Source: JAPYTK01 sp964401935 | GTDB lineage: Bacteria; Myxococcota_A; Polyangia; Polyangiales; Polyangiaceae | Reading direction: 5' to 3' | Length of the DNA stretch: 64,000 nt | NCBI GenBank assembly: GCA_964401935.1 | Contig: CAYOAL010000014.1 | Span: 1-64,000, forward strand | Notes under the pieces: model-generated | The model's database searches: none | What the model was told of the DNA's origin: nothing | Seen by the model: the letters and a program-made list of their open reading frames with translations, nothing else | Made by a program: the position numbers and the translations under genes | Part shown: positions 25,801-33,713 of the stretch, piece by piece | How the letters are laid out: the number at the start of each line of letters is the position of its first letter | Position numbering within the stretch: the first letter of the stretch is position 1

Positions 25801-28800
25801 GGGTGCTACGGGAGCGCGGGCCCGAGCTCGCCGCGATCATGATCGAGCCCATTCAGAACAAGCACCCCACGTTCCACCCGCGCGCGTTCGTGAAAGAGCT
25901 GCGGAAGATCTGCGACGAGCACGAGGCGGCCCTCATCTTCGACGAGGTGGTCACCGGCTTTCGGGTGGCGCGCGGCGGGGCTCAGGAGTTCTACGATGTG
26001 CGCGCCGACATCGCCACCTACGGCAAGGTGATCGGCGGCGGCCTGCCGTTCGCCGCCATCGCCGGCGGCTCCCACTGGCTCGACGCGCTCGACGGGGGCC
26101 ACTGGCAGTATGGCGATGCGTCGTTCCCGGAGGCAGGGGTCACCTATTTTGCCGGCACGTTCGTGCGTCATCCGCTCGCGCTCGCCGCCGCGAAGGCCTC
26201 TCTGCTGCACCTCAAGGCGCGAGGCCGTGAGCTCTATCAGGTGCTCAACGCGCGCACCGAGCGCCTGGCGAATCGTCTGAACGCAGCGTTCGCCGAGCGA
26301 GGGGCGCTGGTGCGCGTGGTGCACTGCGCGTCGCTCTGGCGCCTCTCATGGGAAGAGGACAACAAGTTCATCAGCCTCTTTTACTACCTGCTCCGCTACC
26401 ACGGGCTCCACGTGTACGAGCAGTTCGGCCACTTCGTGACCGACGCGATGGACGACGGGGTGATCGCGCAGATCGGCGACGTCGTCCTTCAGTCCATCGA
26501 CGAGCTCTTGGAGCTCGGCTTCCTCAACCGTCGCGAAGGCGCGGCGGCGGGCGAAGGGGCCGCGCGCACCACCGGCCTCAAGGAGGCGCCGCTTTCGCCG
26601 GGGCAGACCGAGCGCTGGCTCGCTGCCAGCTACGACGCGGCCGCACGACGTGCCCTCAACGAATCTTTCTGCGTGGCGCTCCGTGGCGACGTGAAGCTTC
26701 CCGAGCTGCGCGCCGCCGTGTCCGACGTGCTCTCGCGCCACGATGCGTTTCGGGTGCGCTTCTCGGCGGAGGAGCCGCTCCAGCGCTTGGCTCCTCCGGG
26801 GGAGATCCCGATCGAGGAGGTAGATCTGCGCCACGAGCCCGACGCAGACGCGGCCCTCGACGCGTTCTCTACCGAGGCGAGCGGACACACCTTCGCGCTC
26901 GAGACGGCGCCCCTCGCCCGGGTGTCGCTGCTAGCGCTCGCCGATGGGCGGCTGGTGGTGCACGTGGTGGCGAACCACCTCGTGTTCGATGGCTGGGCGG
27001 CGAGCGTGTTCGTAGCCGAGCTCGCCGAGACGCTCCGCGCCCGACAGAAAGGAGTGACTCCGAAGCTCGCGCGGCCGGAGTCGCCGCTCGACTTCGGTGC
27101 CGCCGAGGTGGAACGCTTCGAAGGCCCGGAGGGGGAGGAGTCGCTCGCCTATTGGCGCGCGCTGCTCGCCCAACCACCGCCCCCGCTCGCCCTCGGCGAT
27201 CGCACGCCACCCACGCCCCGCGCCTACGAAGCGGACACCGAGCGCGCGCGTCTGGAGGGCGAGCTGTTCGCGCGCCTGCGCGCACGCGCGCGTCGGTCGG
27301 GCGTGACGATGTTTCAGCTCTTGCTGGGCGCTGTGACGATCATGCTGCACCGCGAGAGCGGCCGCGACGAGTTCTTGGTGAGCATCCCCTTCGCCAGCCA
27401 GAGCCTCGATCGCCACGGGCCGCTCATGGCCGATGGGGTGCTCGACCTGCCGCTCTTGCTCGTGTGTCGGCCTGGCGACGACGGCGCTCGGGTGGTGCAG
27501 CGGGTCCGTTCGCAGCTGATGGACGCCCTCGAGCACCCGCTCGTCACCCAGGGTACCATCGCTCGCGCGCTCGGCCTGCGATCGAGCGGGGATCGCGCCG
27601 CGCTCACCGGCGTGTTCTTCAACCTCAACCCCAAGGTGGATCTCTCCGGCTTCGCGCCGCTCGAGGCCACGATGCACGAGGGGCGGAAGCGCGGGACGCT
27701 GTCGGAGCTGTTCTTCAACTTCTACGAGCAAGACGACGCGCTCACCCTCGACCTGCACTACGGCACCGAGCACGTGAGCCCCCCACGCGCACGCGCGCTG
27801 GTCGACGCGCTCTTCGCGGTGGTGGGCGAGCTCGCCGCATCGCTCGGCGAGCCGGTGGGGGGGGCGTCGGCGCCTGCGACCGAACCACCGCCGACTGGCG
27901 TGGCGCCCCCCGCCGTCGACCCACGCCTCACCGGCTGGAACGCGACCGCGACCGCTCTCGCGGCCGAGGCCCGCGTGGAGCGCTGGGTGGATCGGCAGTG
28001 CCTCGCGACGCCCGACACGATCGCGGTCGTCGCCGGCGGCACCTCCATGACCTACCGGGAGCTCGCGCGGCGGAAGAACCGCATCGCCAACGTGCTCGCT
28101 GCGCGCGGAGTTGGGCCCGGGATGCGGGTGGGCGTGTGCCTCGGACGCGGCCCGGAGCTCCTCCCTGCGCTGCTCGGTGTGCTCGCGACGGGGGCAGCCT
28201 ACGTGCCGCTCGATCCTGGATTTCCCCGCGAGCGGCTGCACGACATGGTGGAGGACGCGGCGGTTCGGCTGGTGATCACCGAAGGGGCGCACGCCGACAT
28301 GGCGGGCGTGGGCCGCGACCAGCAGCTCCGCATCGACGACGACGCGGCGGTCATCGCCGGTGCATCCGCCGCACCGCTCGAGCGCGAGCTGTCGGACCCC
28401 GACGCCACGATGTATGTGATCTACACGTCGGGCTCCACCGGTCGTCCGAAGGGGGTGGTCTTGCCCCATCGCGCGGTGGTGAACTTCCTCGCGAGCATGC
28501 GGAAGGCGCCAGGCCTCACCGCGAACGATCGGCTCCTCGCGGTCACCACGCTGTCGTTCGACATCGCGGTGCTCGAGCTGTTCCTGCCGCTCGTCACGGG
28601 GGCGAGGGTGGTGCTCGCGCTGCGCGAAGAGGCGATGGATGGCGAGGCGCTGCGGCGCCTGCTCGACGAGCACGACATCAACGTGATGCAGGCCACGCCG
28701 ACCACCTGGCACCTGCTCGTCGACGCCGGCTGGCGTCCGAAGCTGCCGTTTCGGGTGCTCTGTGGTGGCGAGGCTTTGCCGCCGTCGCTCGCGGTGTCGC

Positions 28801-31800
28801 TCTCGGGCTTGGGCGTGGAGCTGTGGAACATGTACGGTCCCACCGAGACCACCGTGTGGTCCACCATCGCGCGCATCGACGATCCGACGCAGCGCATCAC
28901 CATCGGACGCCCCATCGACAACACCGAGGTGTGGGTGCTCGACGAGGAGCAGAGGCCATGTCCGGTGGGCGCGGAAGGGGAGCTCTGCATCGGTGGGGCG
29001 GGGGTGGCGACCGGCTATCACAACCGGCCCGATCTCACCGCCGAGCGCTTCGTTCCCGATCCGTTCTCCGAGAGGCCGGGCGCCCGTCTGTATCGCACCG
29101 GCGACCTCGGGCGTTGGCGCGACGACGGCACGCTCGAGCACCTCGGGCGACTCGACTTTCAGGTGAAGATCCGGGGCTATCGCATCGAGCTCGGCGAGAT
29201 CGAGGCGCGGCTCGCGGCGCTCCCCGGGGTGTCGCGGGCGGTGGTGGTGGCGCGTGAGGACACGCCCTCCGACGTGCGGCTGGTGGGTTACGTCGTGGTC
29301 GATCCCGGCGCCCGACACGATGCACGCGAGCTCCGCAAGAACCTCCGCAAGACCCTCCCCGATTACATGCTCCCGGCGCACATCGTGACGCTCGACGCGC
29401 TCCCTCTCCTGCCGAACGGCAAGATCGATCGCAAGGCGTTGCCGGCTCCCACGGAGCCGTCGAGCACCCGCGCGCGGGACGGGGTGGAGCCCCCGCGCAC
29501 CGACGTGGAGCGAGCCATCGCGGTGGCCATGCAGGCGGTGCTGAAGGTGCCCGAGGTGGGTCGCGGCGACGACTTCTTCTCCCTGGGTGGGCACTCTCTG
29601 CTCGCGGCGCGGCTCATCGGCATGCTCAATCGCGAGCTCGGGCTCCAGCTCACGCTCCGCGTGCTCTTCGAGGCGCCCACGGTGGAGAAGCTCGGGCAGG
29701 CCATCGAGCGCGAGCGCGGCGCGGGTGGCCACGTGCGCGCTCCCATCATCCATCGCGCGGATCAGCGCCACGCACCGCTCACCTTGATGCAGGAGCGCAT
29801 CCGGTTCATCGAGGAGATGTATCCGAATCGGGTGGTGTACAACGCGCCGTCGGCGCACCGGTTGATCGGGCCGATGAACCTCGTGGCCTTCGAGCGGGCG
29901 TTCGTGGAGATGGTGCGACGCCAGGCCTCGCTGCGCACGAGCATCGTGGCCACCGACGGAGGCTACGCGCAGCGTGTGGAGCCCAACGTGACGGTCAGCC
30001 TTCTGCCCGCCGAAGACCTCAGCGCGTTGCCGAAGGAGGAGCGGGAGGCGCGGCTCGCCGAGCGCATCCGAGAGCTCACCGCGCACTCGTTCGTGCTCGA
30101 AGAGGGCCCGCTCTTTCGTGCCCACCTGTTCGTGCTCGGCGAAGAGGAGCACGTGCTCTTCTTCCTCGTGCACCACGTCGTCTGGGACGGCTGGTCGTTC
30201 GACCTGCTCTACAAGGAGATGGCGATCCTGTACGAGGCCTACCGTCGCGGCGAAGAGCCCAAGCTCGCGCCGCTGCCGGTCACCTACGGCGACTTCGCGG
30301 CGTGGCACAACGAGTGGCTGACGAGCGACGAGATCCAGGAGCAGGTGCGTTTCTGGAGAGATCAGTACGGGATCGGCGCCCTGCCGCGCGACCCGTTCGC
30401 CGACGTGCCACGGCAACGAAGCCTCGCCGGTCGCGGCGGCACGCAGAGGATGCTCATCGACCGCGCCGACGCGGAGCGCTATCGCGAGCTCGCCAAGCAG
30501 ACGGGCACCACCCTCAGCATCGTGGCGCTGTCGGTGTACGCCGCCATCATGTCGGAGTGGCTCGACGACCCGAGGCCCACGATCGGCGTGCCGGTGCGCG
30601 GGCGTCCGTCGCCCGAGCTCGAAGACGTCATGGGCTTCTTCAACAACCTCTTGCCCCTGCGGATCCCGGTCGATACGTCGCTCTCCGGCCTCGACTGGAT
30701 CAACGCGGTGCGCCAGGTGGTGGTGGACGCCTACGCGCACCAGGACGTTCCGTTCGAGCTCGTGGCGCACGAGCTCGAGGTGAACAGGAGCGGCGCCACC
30801 CGCTTCTACCAGGTGATGTTCTCGTTTCAGGACGCGCGGCACCGACCGCGCAACTGGGGGCCGCTCGCTCACCAGCGCGTGCGCGTGGACCAGACGGGCG
30901 CGACCGAGGATCTCAACCTGTGGCTGGTGGAGATCCCGGCAGGCATCGAGGCGGGCATGCAGTACAACGCCGACGTGTTCTTGCCTTCGACCGCGGCGGC
31001 GCTCCGCGATCGGTTCCTCGCGGTGTTCGAGGCGCTCGTGCGCGAGCCGAGTCGGCCCCTCGCCGAGCTGCTCGCCCCGCGCCCCGCGGAGCGACAGCAC
31101 CTCGACGCTTGGAACGCGCCGCGCAGCGTGGAGCGGGAGCTCCCGGTGGGGGTGGCCAGCGTCGAGGCGCGGGTCGCCTCCCAGCCCCAACGCGTGGCCC
31201 TCCGGGACGGTGACACGGTGGTCACCTACGCCGAGCTCGGCGAACGTATCGCCACCTTCGGCAAGCACCTCGGCGAGCACGTGCGCGCGAACAGCACGGT
31301 GGTGCTCTTCGTGGCCGACCCCATCGCGCAGCTCGTGGCCGGGCTCGCTGCGCTGCGGCTCGGGGTGCGCGTGCTCAGCCTCCCCCGCGAGCTGCCGGCG
31401 GCTGCCGTGCATCGCTTGGCGCGAGAGGCGCAAGCGGCGGCCGTGGTCAGCGACAGCTCGCTTCCGAGCGATGTGTCGAGCTCGGTCGCATGGCTCGACG
31501 CAGCCCAGATCCCAGGGGCGCGCCCACCCGACGGTCGTCCGCGCGAGAGGCGTGCGCTCGACGACGCGATCGGCTTGCCCCACCACGCCGTCGATCGAGA
31601 GCTCTGTGAGCACATCCATCGCGCGCTCGCGCTCGACGTGCATCTGCTCGAGGGGGATCGCGTCCTCTGCGTGGATGGGCCGTGGCGTGCGCAGGCGCTC
31701 GTGCTCGCCGTCGTCGCGCTCGGGGCGGGGGGGGAGGTGTGCTTCGCACCGCCGTCGGCGCTCGAGGACGGCGCTGCCCTGTTGCGCCGGCTCCGCGACG

Positions 31801-32861
31801 AGCACATCGCGCTGCTCTACGCGCCGGCCGCCGGCTGGCACCGCGTCCTCGGCGCGCTCGAGGCGGGGGCGTCGCTCTCGCTGGTCGCGCTCGTCGATGT
31901 GGCAGAGCACGCTGTAGCGGTGGTGAGCGGCCTGCTCGCCAGAGGGTGCACGGTGGTGTCGATGATGCGTCCGGCAGCGTGGGGTGTGCCGCTCGCGGTC
32001 GGCCACGTCGCGAGCGCCGATGAGAGCGCGCTCTTCGGTCGGCCGGTGGTGCCGGCGGGGGTCGTCATCGTCGACGCGCAGGGACGCGAGCTCGCACCCG
32101 GCATGGCCGGTGAGCTGCGCTTCCGCGTGGGCGGAGGGGTCGTGGCGACGGAGACGCGGGCCCGCTGGCGTAGCGACGGCACGCTCCAGTACCTGGGAGA
32201 GCTGGGCGACACGGTGCACATGCACGGCCTCCGACTCGATCTCGGGGCGATCGCGCGCCACGTGGCGGGCTTCGCGGGGGTGGTCGACGCTGGGGTCGCC
32301 GTGGCCGACGATGAAGCGGCGCATCGCCGCATGGTGCTGTGCGTGCAGCCGAAGGCCGCCGCGAGCTTCGACGAGCAGGCTTGTCGACGCGCGCTCGAAG
32401 AGGCGCTCCCACCCGGGTTTCCGCCCCTCGAGGTGCTCTCGGTCGAGCGTGTCACCCGACTGTCGAGCGGGGGGGTGGACGCGGCGCTGGTGACCAAGCC
32501 GCGCGTGGCGAGGCGCATCGAGGAGGCCGAGGAGACGTTCACCCCCACCGAGCGCGCGCTCGCCGAGGTGTGGGAGGAGCTGCTCAACATCCCGGGGATC
32601 CGGCGCGACGACAACTTCTTCGAGCTCGGCGGTACCTCCCTGTCCGCCATGCAAGCGGTGGTGAAGCTCGAGCAGCGCGTCGGCAAGCGCATCTCACCCC
32701 GTCGCTACGTGTTCGAGACGCTCGCCCAGCTCGCGGCCGCCTACGACGAGGCGGGGGCACCGCCGCTCGAGGTGCCGGGCAGCTCCGGAGTGCAGAAGCC
32801 GGCCCTTGAGCCGCGGGGCGGGATGCTCAGTCGGCTGGTGAAGCTGGTGCGTGGCGCCTGA
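19881..32861 (+). CDS. Hybrid NRPS-PKS megasynthase A-PCP-KS-AT-ACP-AMT-C-A-PCP-C-A(degenerate)-PCP
   Basis: The product has 4326 residues, numbered here from ATG 19881; ATG 19923 is the alternative start. A1 (about 20-520) has TSGSTGRPKG at 172; its binding-pocket residues read D-V-Q-F-I-A-H-V-V, a proline-type code. PCP1 uses Ser564. KS (619-1047) has Cys792, His928 and His968. AT (1143-1490) has Ser1235 and HAFHS, the malonyl-CoA type. ACP uses Ser1583. A class-III aminotransferase (1790-2220) has PLP Lys2049 and resembles the MycA/ItuA/McyE domains. C1 has NHLVFDG, retaining the second His2366. A2 reads D-I-L-Q-L-G-M-V-W, a glycine-type code. PCP2 uses Ser3239. C2 has HHVVWDG at 3431-3437. 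A3 (3737-4215) lacks the P-loop, YGPTE, TGD and the A10 lysine, so it should be inactive. PCP3 uses Ser4253. No KR, TE or reductase domain is present. The predicted intermediate is prolyl-malonyl beta-ketone, transaminated to a beta-amino acid and joined to Gly. Substrate codes are manual readings. The flanking genes are polysaccharide genes. Confidence 0.93.
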   Translation: MLDPRALPSEPLPLMTAATPTASSSPPPALRTWLRDAARRHPERAALETPEGTLDYAALVRAVDALSDELRAAHVVAGDRLAIAASRTASTVVAIAAAVDAGVAYVPLDLAYPAERLSAMLEDARPRAVVGEEGALAELRSLVGEVPSLARPAPATGEVHAAAPDLAYVLFTSGSTGRPKGVAMGAAPLDHLTRWHARHPRLGLPARTLQFAPLSFDVHFQEIFSTWACGGTLVMLPERERRDPSLLHAALVKHRIERVFVPYVALSLIAEACGSAVPPALRDVISAGEQLQVTPAIRAMFERLDGAELHNHYGPTESHVVTAFELRGDPRSWPEIPPIGVALPHVELALVTPGTRTVTHGDTGELLLGGDTLAHGYLARPELSAERFVSEVEGLPGRWYLTGDLVRRDGAGVCTYLGRADQQLKVDGFRIEPGEIELCLLTHEAVREAVVTAPEIPGVGRQLIAHVVLRAALPELGAALRGHVRAHLPEYMVPVRFVALERLPTTPSGKLDRKGLPLPAPEPALAGATLGADPIEVVRGLWKELLGVSSLGDDDNVFELGARSLLVLRFVARLTDHALSGLSVADVYDRPTVAGMAASLTGAARRAAPGHARRRERGTSDRIALVGMATRTAGARDVEAFWQSLLAGQEGIRHFAPHELDPSVPEGLKSHPNFVAARGVLDDVDRFDAKFFEVPPREATVIDPQQRMFLELSWAALEHAGIDPAASDDRVGVYAGTANNTYIVALREEQPELVRQFSEFATMLASEKDYVATRVAHRLNLTGPAVSIHTACSTGLTAVGHAFHALASGQCDVALAGGTTVMVPQESGYLHVEGGMESADGTCRPFDADATGTVFASAGAVVVLKRLEDALAAGDTIYAVLSGVGLNNDGGNKASFTAPSVSGQAAAIRMALDHAAIDARSVGYVEAHGTGTALGDPIEVAGLTRAFEADTDERGFAWLGSLKSNLGHTIAAAGVLGLIKAALALHHEVIPATLHYRRPNPQIELAKTPFRVVAENTPWPRGATPRRAGVSSFGVGGTNVHVIVEEAPEVGRAPATENRLHLLPLSAKTITATEARARDLAAFLERHPDVALGDVAATLMRGRRPMGCRAAVVASDVNEAVAALRVARAEEAADKPRVVFLFPGQGSQHPGMARGLCEQAPAFREAFERCLGAMPTELAGQLRGWLVDAPPDDGVVGELLAQTRHAQPALFCMSFALAAWLESLGVRPDAMIGHSIGELAAACRAGVMSVEAACALVVARGEAMWAEPRGSMLAVRSGAEALASRLTPGVEIAGQNAPELTVVAGPHEAVDAFATALEAEGIGATRLKVSHAFHSAAMEGAMEAITRAASALPRAPAATPVYSCVSGLPLAPSEATDAAYWARQMRSPVQFSAAVQHVLDQGDALFVEVGPSQALSALIRRHRTARGPARAIPLLGRAQEPGEPMKAALEGLGALFRAGVRVAWPVPTTARRVALPTYPFEGERYWFSRRAPASTADAQPAASSALPAPVAAVPSTPSSPLPPSLAVAPTPAPTLPSPADQGARMSRLPSLQRELKRILCDVSGIPTEDLGADDCFVDQGLDSLSMTQATLELGRVFGVKLRMRRLMEDLDSVAKLAAFLDAELPPDAFAPEPEAPAAPSAVSGVSSAAAAAPALPLAMAPGLLASLGAVPALPAGGAGVVSQLIQQQMLLMQQQLALLAGQPLAGMSLPVAATPQPPEPPPKVAPAAAGAPLTVDAPADGDKVEEPSRMALLDKPFGASARINLRLAELTPAQGRWLDDFIRRYTARTQRSKTFTQKHRKLMADPRVVTGFNPEWKDLVYPIVADRSSGARIWDIDGNEYIDLLSCFGANLLGYQPPDVVAAMTEQLQAGIEVGPQHPLAAEVSELISELTGMERVAFCNTGSEAVMGAMRIARTVTGRKTIAIFTDSYHGIFDEVIVRGNKALRSLSAAPGILASAVQNVLVLDYGSEESLRVLRERGPELAAIMIEPIQNKHPTFHPRAFVKELRKICDEHEAALIFDEVVTGFRVARGGAQEFYDVRADIATYGKVIGGGLPFAAIAGGSHWLDALDGGHWQYGDASFPEAGVTYFAGTFVRHPLALAAAKASLLHLKARGRELYQVLNARTERLANRLNAAFAERGALVRVVHCASLWRLSWEEDNKFISLFYYLLRYHGLHVYEQFGHFVTDAMDDGVIAQIGDVVLQSIDELLELGFLNRREGAAAGEGAARTTGLKEAPLSPGQTERWLAASYDAAARRALNESFCVALRGDVKLPELRAAVSDVLSRHDAFRVRFSAEEPLQRLAPPGEIPIEEVDLRHEPDADAALDAFSTEASGHTFALETAPLARVSLLALADGRLVVHVVANHLVFDGWAASVFVAELAETLRARQKGVTPKLARPESPLDFGAAEVERFEGPEGEESLAYWRALLAQPPPPLALGDRTPPTPRAYEADTERARLEGELFARLRARARRSGVTMFQLLLGAVTIMLHRESGRDEFLVSIPFASQSLDRHGPLMADGVLDLPLLLVCRPGDDGARVVQRVRSQLMDALEHPLVTQGTIARALGLRSSGDRAALTGVFFNLNPKVDLSGFAPLEATMHEGRKRGTLSELFFNFYEQDDALTLDLHYGTEHVSPPRARALVDALFAVVGELAASLGEPVGGASAPATEPPPTGVAPPAVDPRLTGWNATATALAAEARVERWVDRQCLATPDTIAVVAGGTSMTYRELARRKNRIANVLAARGVGPGMRVGVCLGRGPELLPALLGVLATGAAYVPLDPGFPRERLHDMVEDAAVRLVITEGAHADMAGVGRDQQLRIDDDAAVIAGASAAPLERELSDPDATMYVIYTSGSTGRPKGVVLPHRAVVNFLASMRKAPGLTANDRLLAVTTLSFDIAVLELFLPLVTGARVVLALREEAMDGEALRRLLDEHDINVMQATPTTWHLLVDAGWRPKLPFRVLCGGEALPPSLAVSLSGLGVELWNMYGPTETTVWSTIARIDDPTQRITIGRPIDNTEVWVLDEEQRPCPVGAEGELCIGGAGVATGYHNRPDLTAERFVPDPFSERPGARLYRTGDLGRWRDDGTLEHLGRLDFQVKIRGYRIELGEIEARLAALPGVSRAVVVAREDTPSDVRLVGYVVVDPGARHDARELRKNLRKTLPDYMLPAHIVTLDALPLLPNGKIDRKALPAPTEPSSTRARDGVEPPRTDVERAIAVAMQAVLKVPEVGRGDDFFSLGGHSLLAARLIGMLNRELGLQLTLRVLFEAPTVEKLGQAIERERGAGGHVRAPIIHRADQRHAPLTLMQERIRFIEEMYPNRVVYNAPSAHRLIGPMNLVAFERAFVEMVRRQASLRTSIVATDGGYAQRVEPNVTVSLLPAEDLSALPKEEREARLAERIRELTAHSFVLEEGPLFRAHLFVLGEEEHVLFFLVHHVVWDGWSFDLLYKEMAILYEAYRRGEEPKLAPLPVTYGDFAAWHNEWLTSDEIQEQVRFWRDQYGIGALPRDPFADVPRQRSLAGRGGTQRMLIDRADAERYRELAKQTGTTLSIVALSVYAAIMSEWLDDPRPTIGVPVRGRPSPELEDVMGFFNNLLPLRIPVDTSLSGLDWINAVRQVVVDAYAHQDVPFELVAHELEVNRSGATRFYQVMFSFQDARHRPRNWGPLAHQRVRVDQTGATEDLNLWLVEIPAGIEAGMQYNADVFLPSTAAALRDRFLAVFEALVREPSRPLAELLAPRPAERQHLDAWNAPRSVERELPVGVASVEARVASQPQRVALRDGDTVVTYAELGERIATFGKHLGEHVRANSTVVLFVADPIAQLVAGLAALRLGVRVLSLPRELPAAAVHRLAREAQAAAVVSDSSLPSDVSSSVAWLDAAQIPGARPPDGRPRERRALDDAIGLPHHAVDRELCEHIHRALALDVHLLEGDRVLCVDGPWRAQALVLAVVALGAGGEVCFAPPSALEDGAALLRRLRDEHIALLYAPAAGWHRVLGALEAGASLSLVALVDVAEHAVAVVSGLLARGCTVVSMMRPAAWGVPLAVGHVASADESALFGRPVVPAGVVIVDAQGRELAPGMAGELRFRVGGGVVATETRARWRSDGTLQYLGELGDTVHMHGLRLDLGAIARHVAGFAGVVDAGVAVADDEAAHRRMVLCVQPKAAASFDEQACRRALEEALPPGFPPLEVLSVERVTRLSSGGVDAALVTKPRVARRIEEAEETFTPTERALAEVWEELLNIPGIRRDDNFFELGGTSLSAMQAVVKLEQRVGKRISPRRYVFETLAQLAAAYDEAGAPPLEVPGSSGVQKPALEPRGGMLSRLVKLVRGA

Positions 32862-32900
32862 GCTCCCCATCATGGCCCGTCACCGAGAGCAAGCTGCCCG

Positions 32901-33713
32901 ATGGATCTGAGCATTCGCAGGTTCGGCGGTCCGTCCCGCGAGGTCGTCGGTGTGCTCCAGCGAGCGCGCGCGGGGCTACCGCGACGCGGCGGGTTCCTGT
33001 TGTGCCGCCCGCTCGGGCAAGAGGCGGTGCGCACGGCGTCGATGTATCGAGCGCTCGCCGATCGGTTGGCGCGCGAGGGCTGCGATGTGTTGCGCTTCGA
33101 TTATCACGGCACCGGCGACTCGCCCGGGGAGGAGGGCGATCAGTCGCTCGCCGGTTTCGTCGACGACACGCTCGGCGCTCACGCAGAGCTCGAGGCGGAC
33201 GGGGCGCCGGTGCTGTGGTTCGGCATGGGGCTCGGGGCCATGATCGCCCTTCGCGCCGCGGCCCGCGCGAAGGTGGCGCCGCGACACGTGGTCTTGTGGG
33301 AGCCCGTGCACGACGGGAAGGCCTACCTCCGGACGCTCCTCGACGCTCACCGCGCCGAGCTCGCCCGCGAGTTCAACCAGCCCTGGGAGCAGCTGCTCGC
33401 GGCGCGCAAGGTGGACGAGCCGCGCGTCCCCGGCGACGTCCTCGGCTTCGAGATCGGGGCGGTGCTCACCGCCGAGCTCGAGAAGCTCGACGAGCTCCCG
33501 GTGGCGGCGGCGCTCCGGCGCGGGGTGCGGGTGACCTGCGCCGTGCACGCCGAAGCCATGCCCCGCTTCGCCGCCCTCGCCGACAACCCGGCGTTCTCGC
33601 TCCACGAGGTGGAGACGCGCACCGACTGGATGTCGAGCCAGGCGATGGGCACCGCCATCGTGCCGCGCGACGTGCCGCCCACCCTCCTGCGAGCGCTGGA
33701 GGATGGGGCATGA
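32901..33713 (+). CDS. Alpha/beta-hydrolase-fold protein without nucleophile (exosortase-type hydrolase 2-like)
   Basis: The protein has 270 residues. The fold is clear from GFLLCRPLGQEAVRTASMYR, the strand LRFDYHGTGDSPG and the elbow region VLWFGMGLGAMIALRAAAR. The nucleophile elbow reads G108-M-G-L-G112, so glycine replaces the usual Ser/Cys/Asp and ordinary hydrolysis is unlikely. The pattern recalls hydrolase pairs found in exosortase-A/EPS loci, one member of which also lacks a normal nucleophile (from memory, not searched). It begins 39 bp after the synthase gene and overlaps the next gene as ATGA, so the three are probably one operon. It could bind or position the synthase product. Confidence 0.8.
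   Translation: MDLSIRRFGGPSREVVGVLQRARAGLPRRGGFLLCRPLGQEAVRTASMYRALADRLAREGCDVLRFDYHGTGDSPGEEGDQSLAGFVDDTLGAHAELEADGAPVLWFGMGLGAMIALRAAARAKVAPRHVVLWEPVHDGKAYLRTLLDAHRAELAREFNQPWEQLLAARKVDEPRVPGDVLGFEIGAVLTAELEKLDELPVAAALRRGVRVTCAVHAEAMPRFAALADNPAFSLHEVETRTDWMSSQAMGTAIVPRDVPPTLLRALEDGA

Noticed and set aside
19710..32654. Very long open frames antiparallel to the megasynthase gene
   Set aside because: Their products are Arg/His/Gly-rich, have no domains, and mirror codon bias of the sense gene; long antisense frames are expected at this GC content.
30479..32861. C-terminal thioesterase or reductase domain on the megasynthase
   Set aside because: After PCP3 only about 60 residues remain (EVPGSSGVQKPALEPRGG to LVKLVRGA), with no GxSxG or Rossmann motif.
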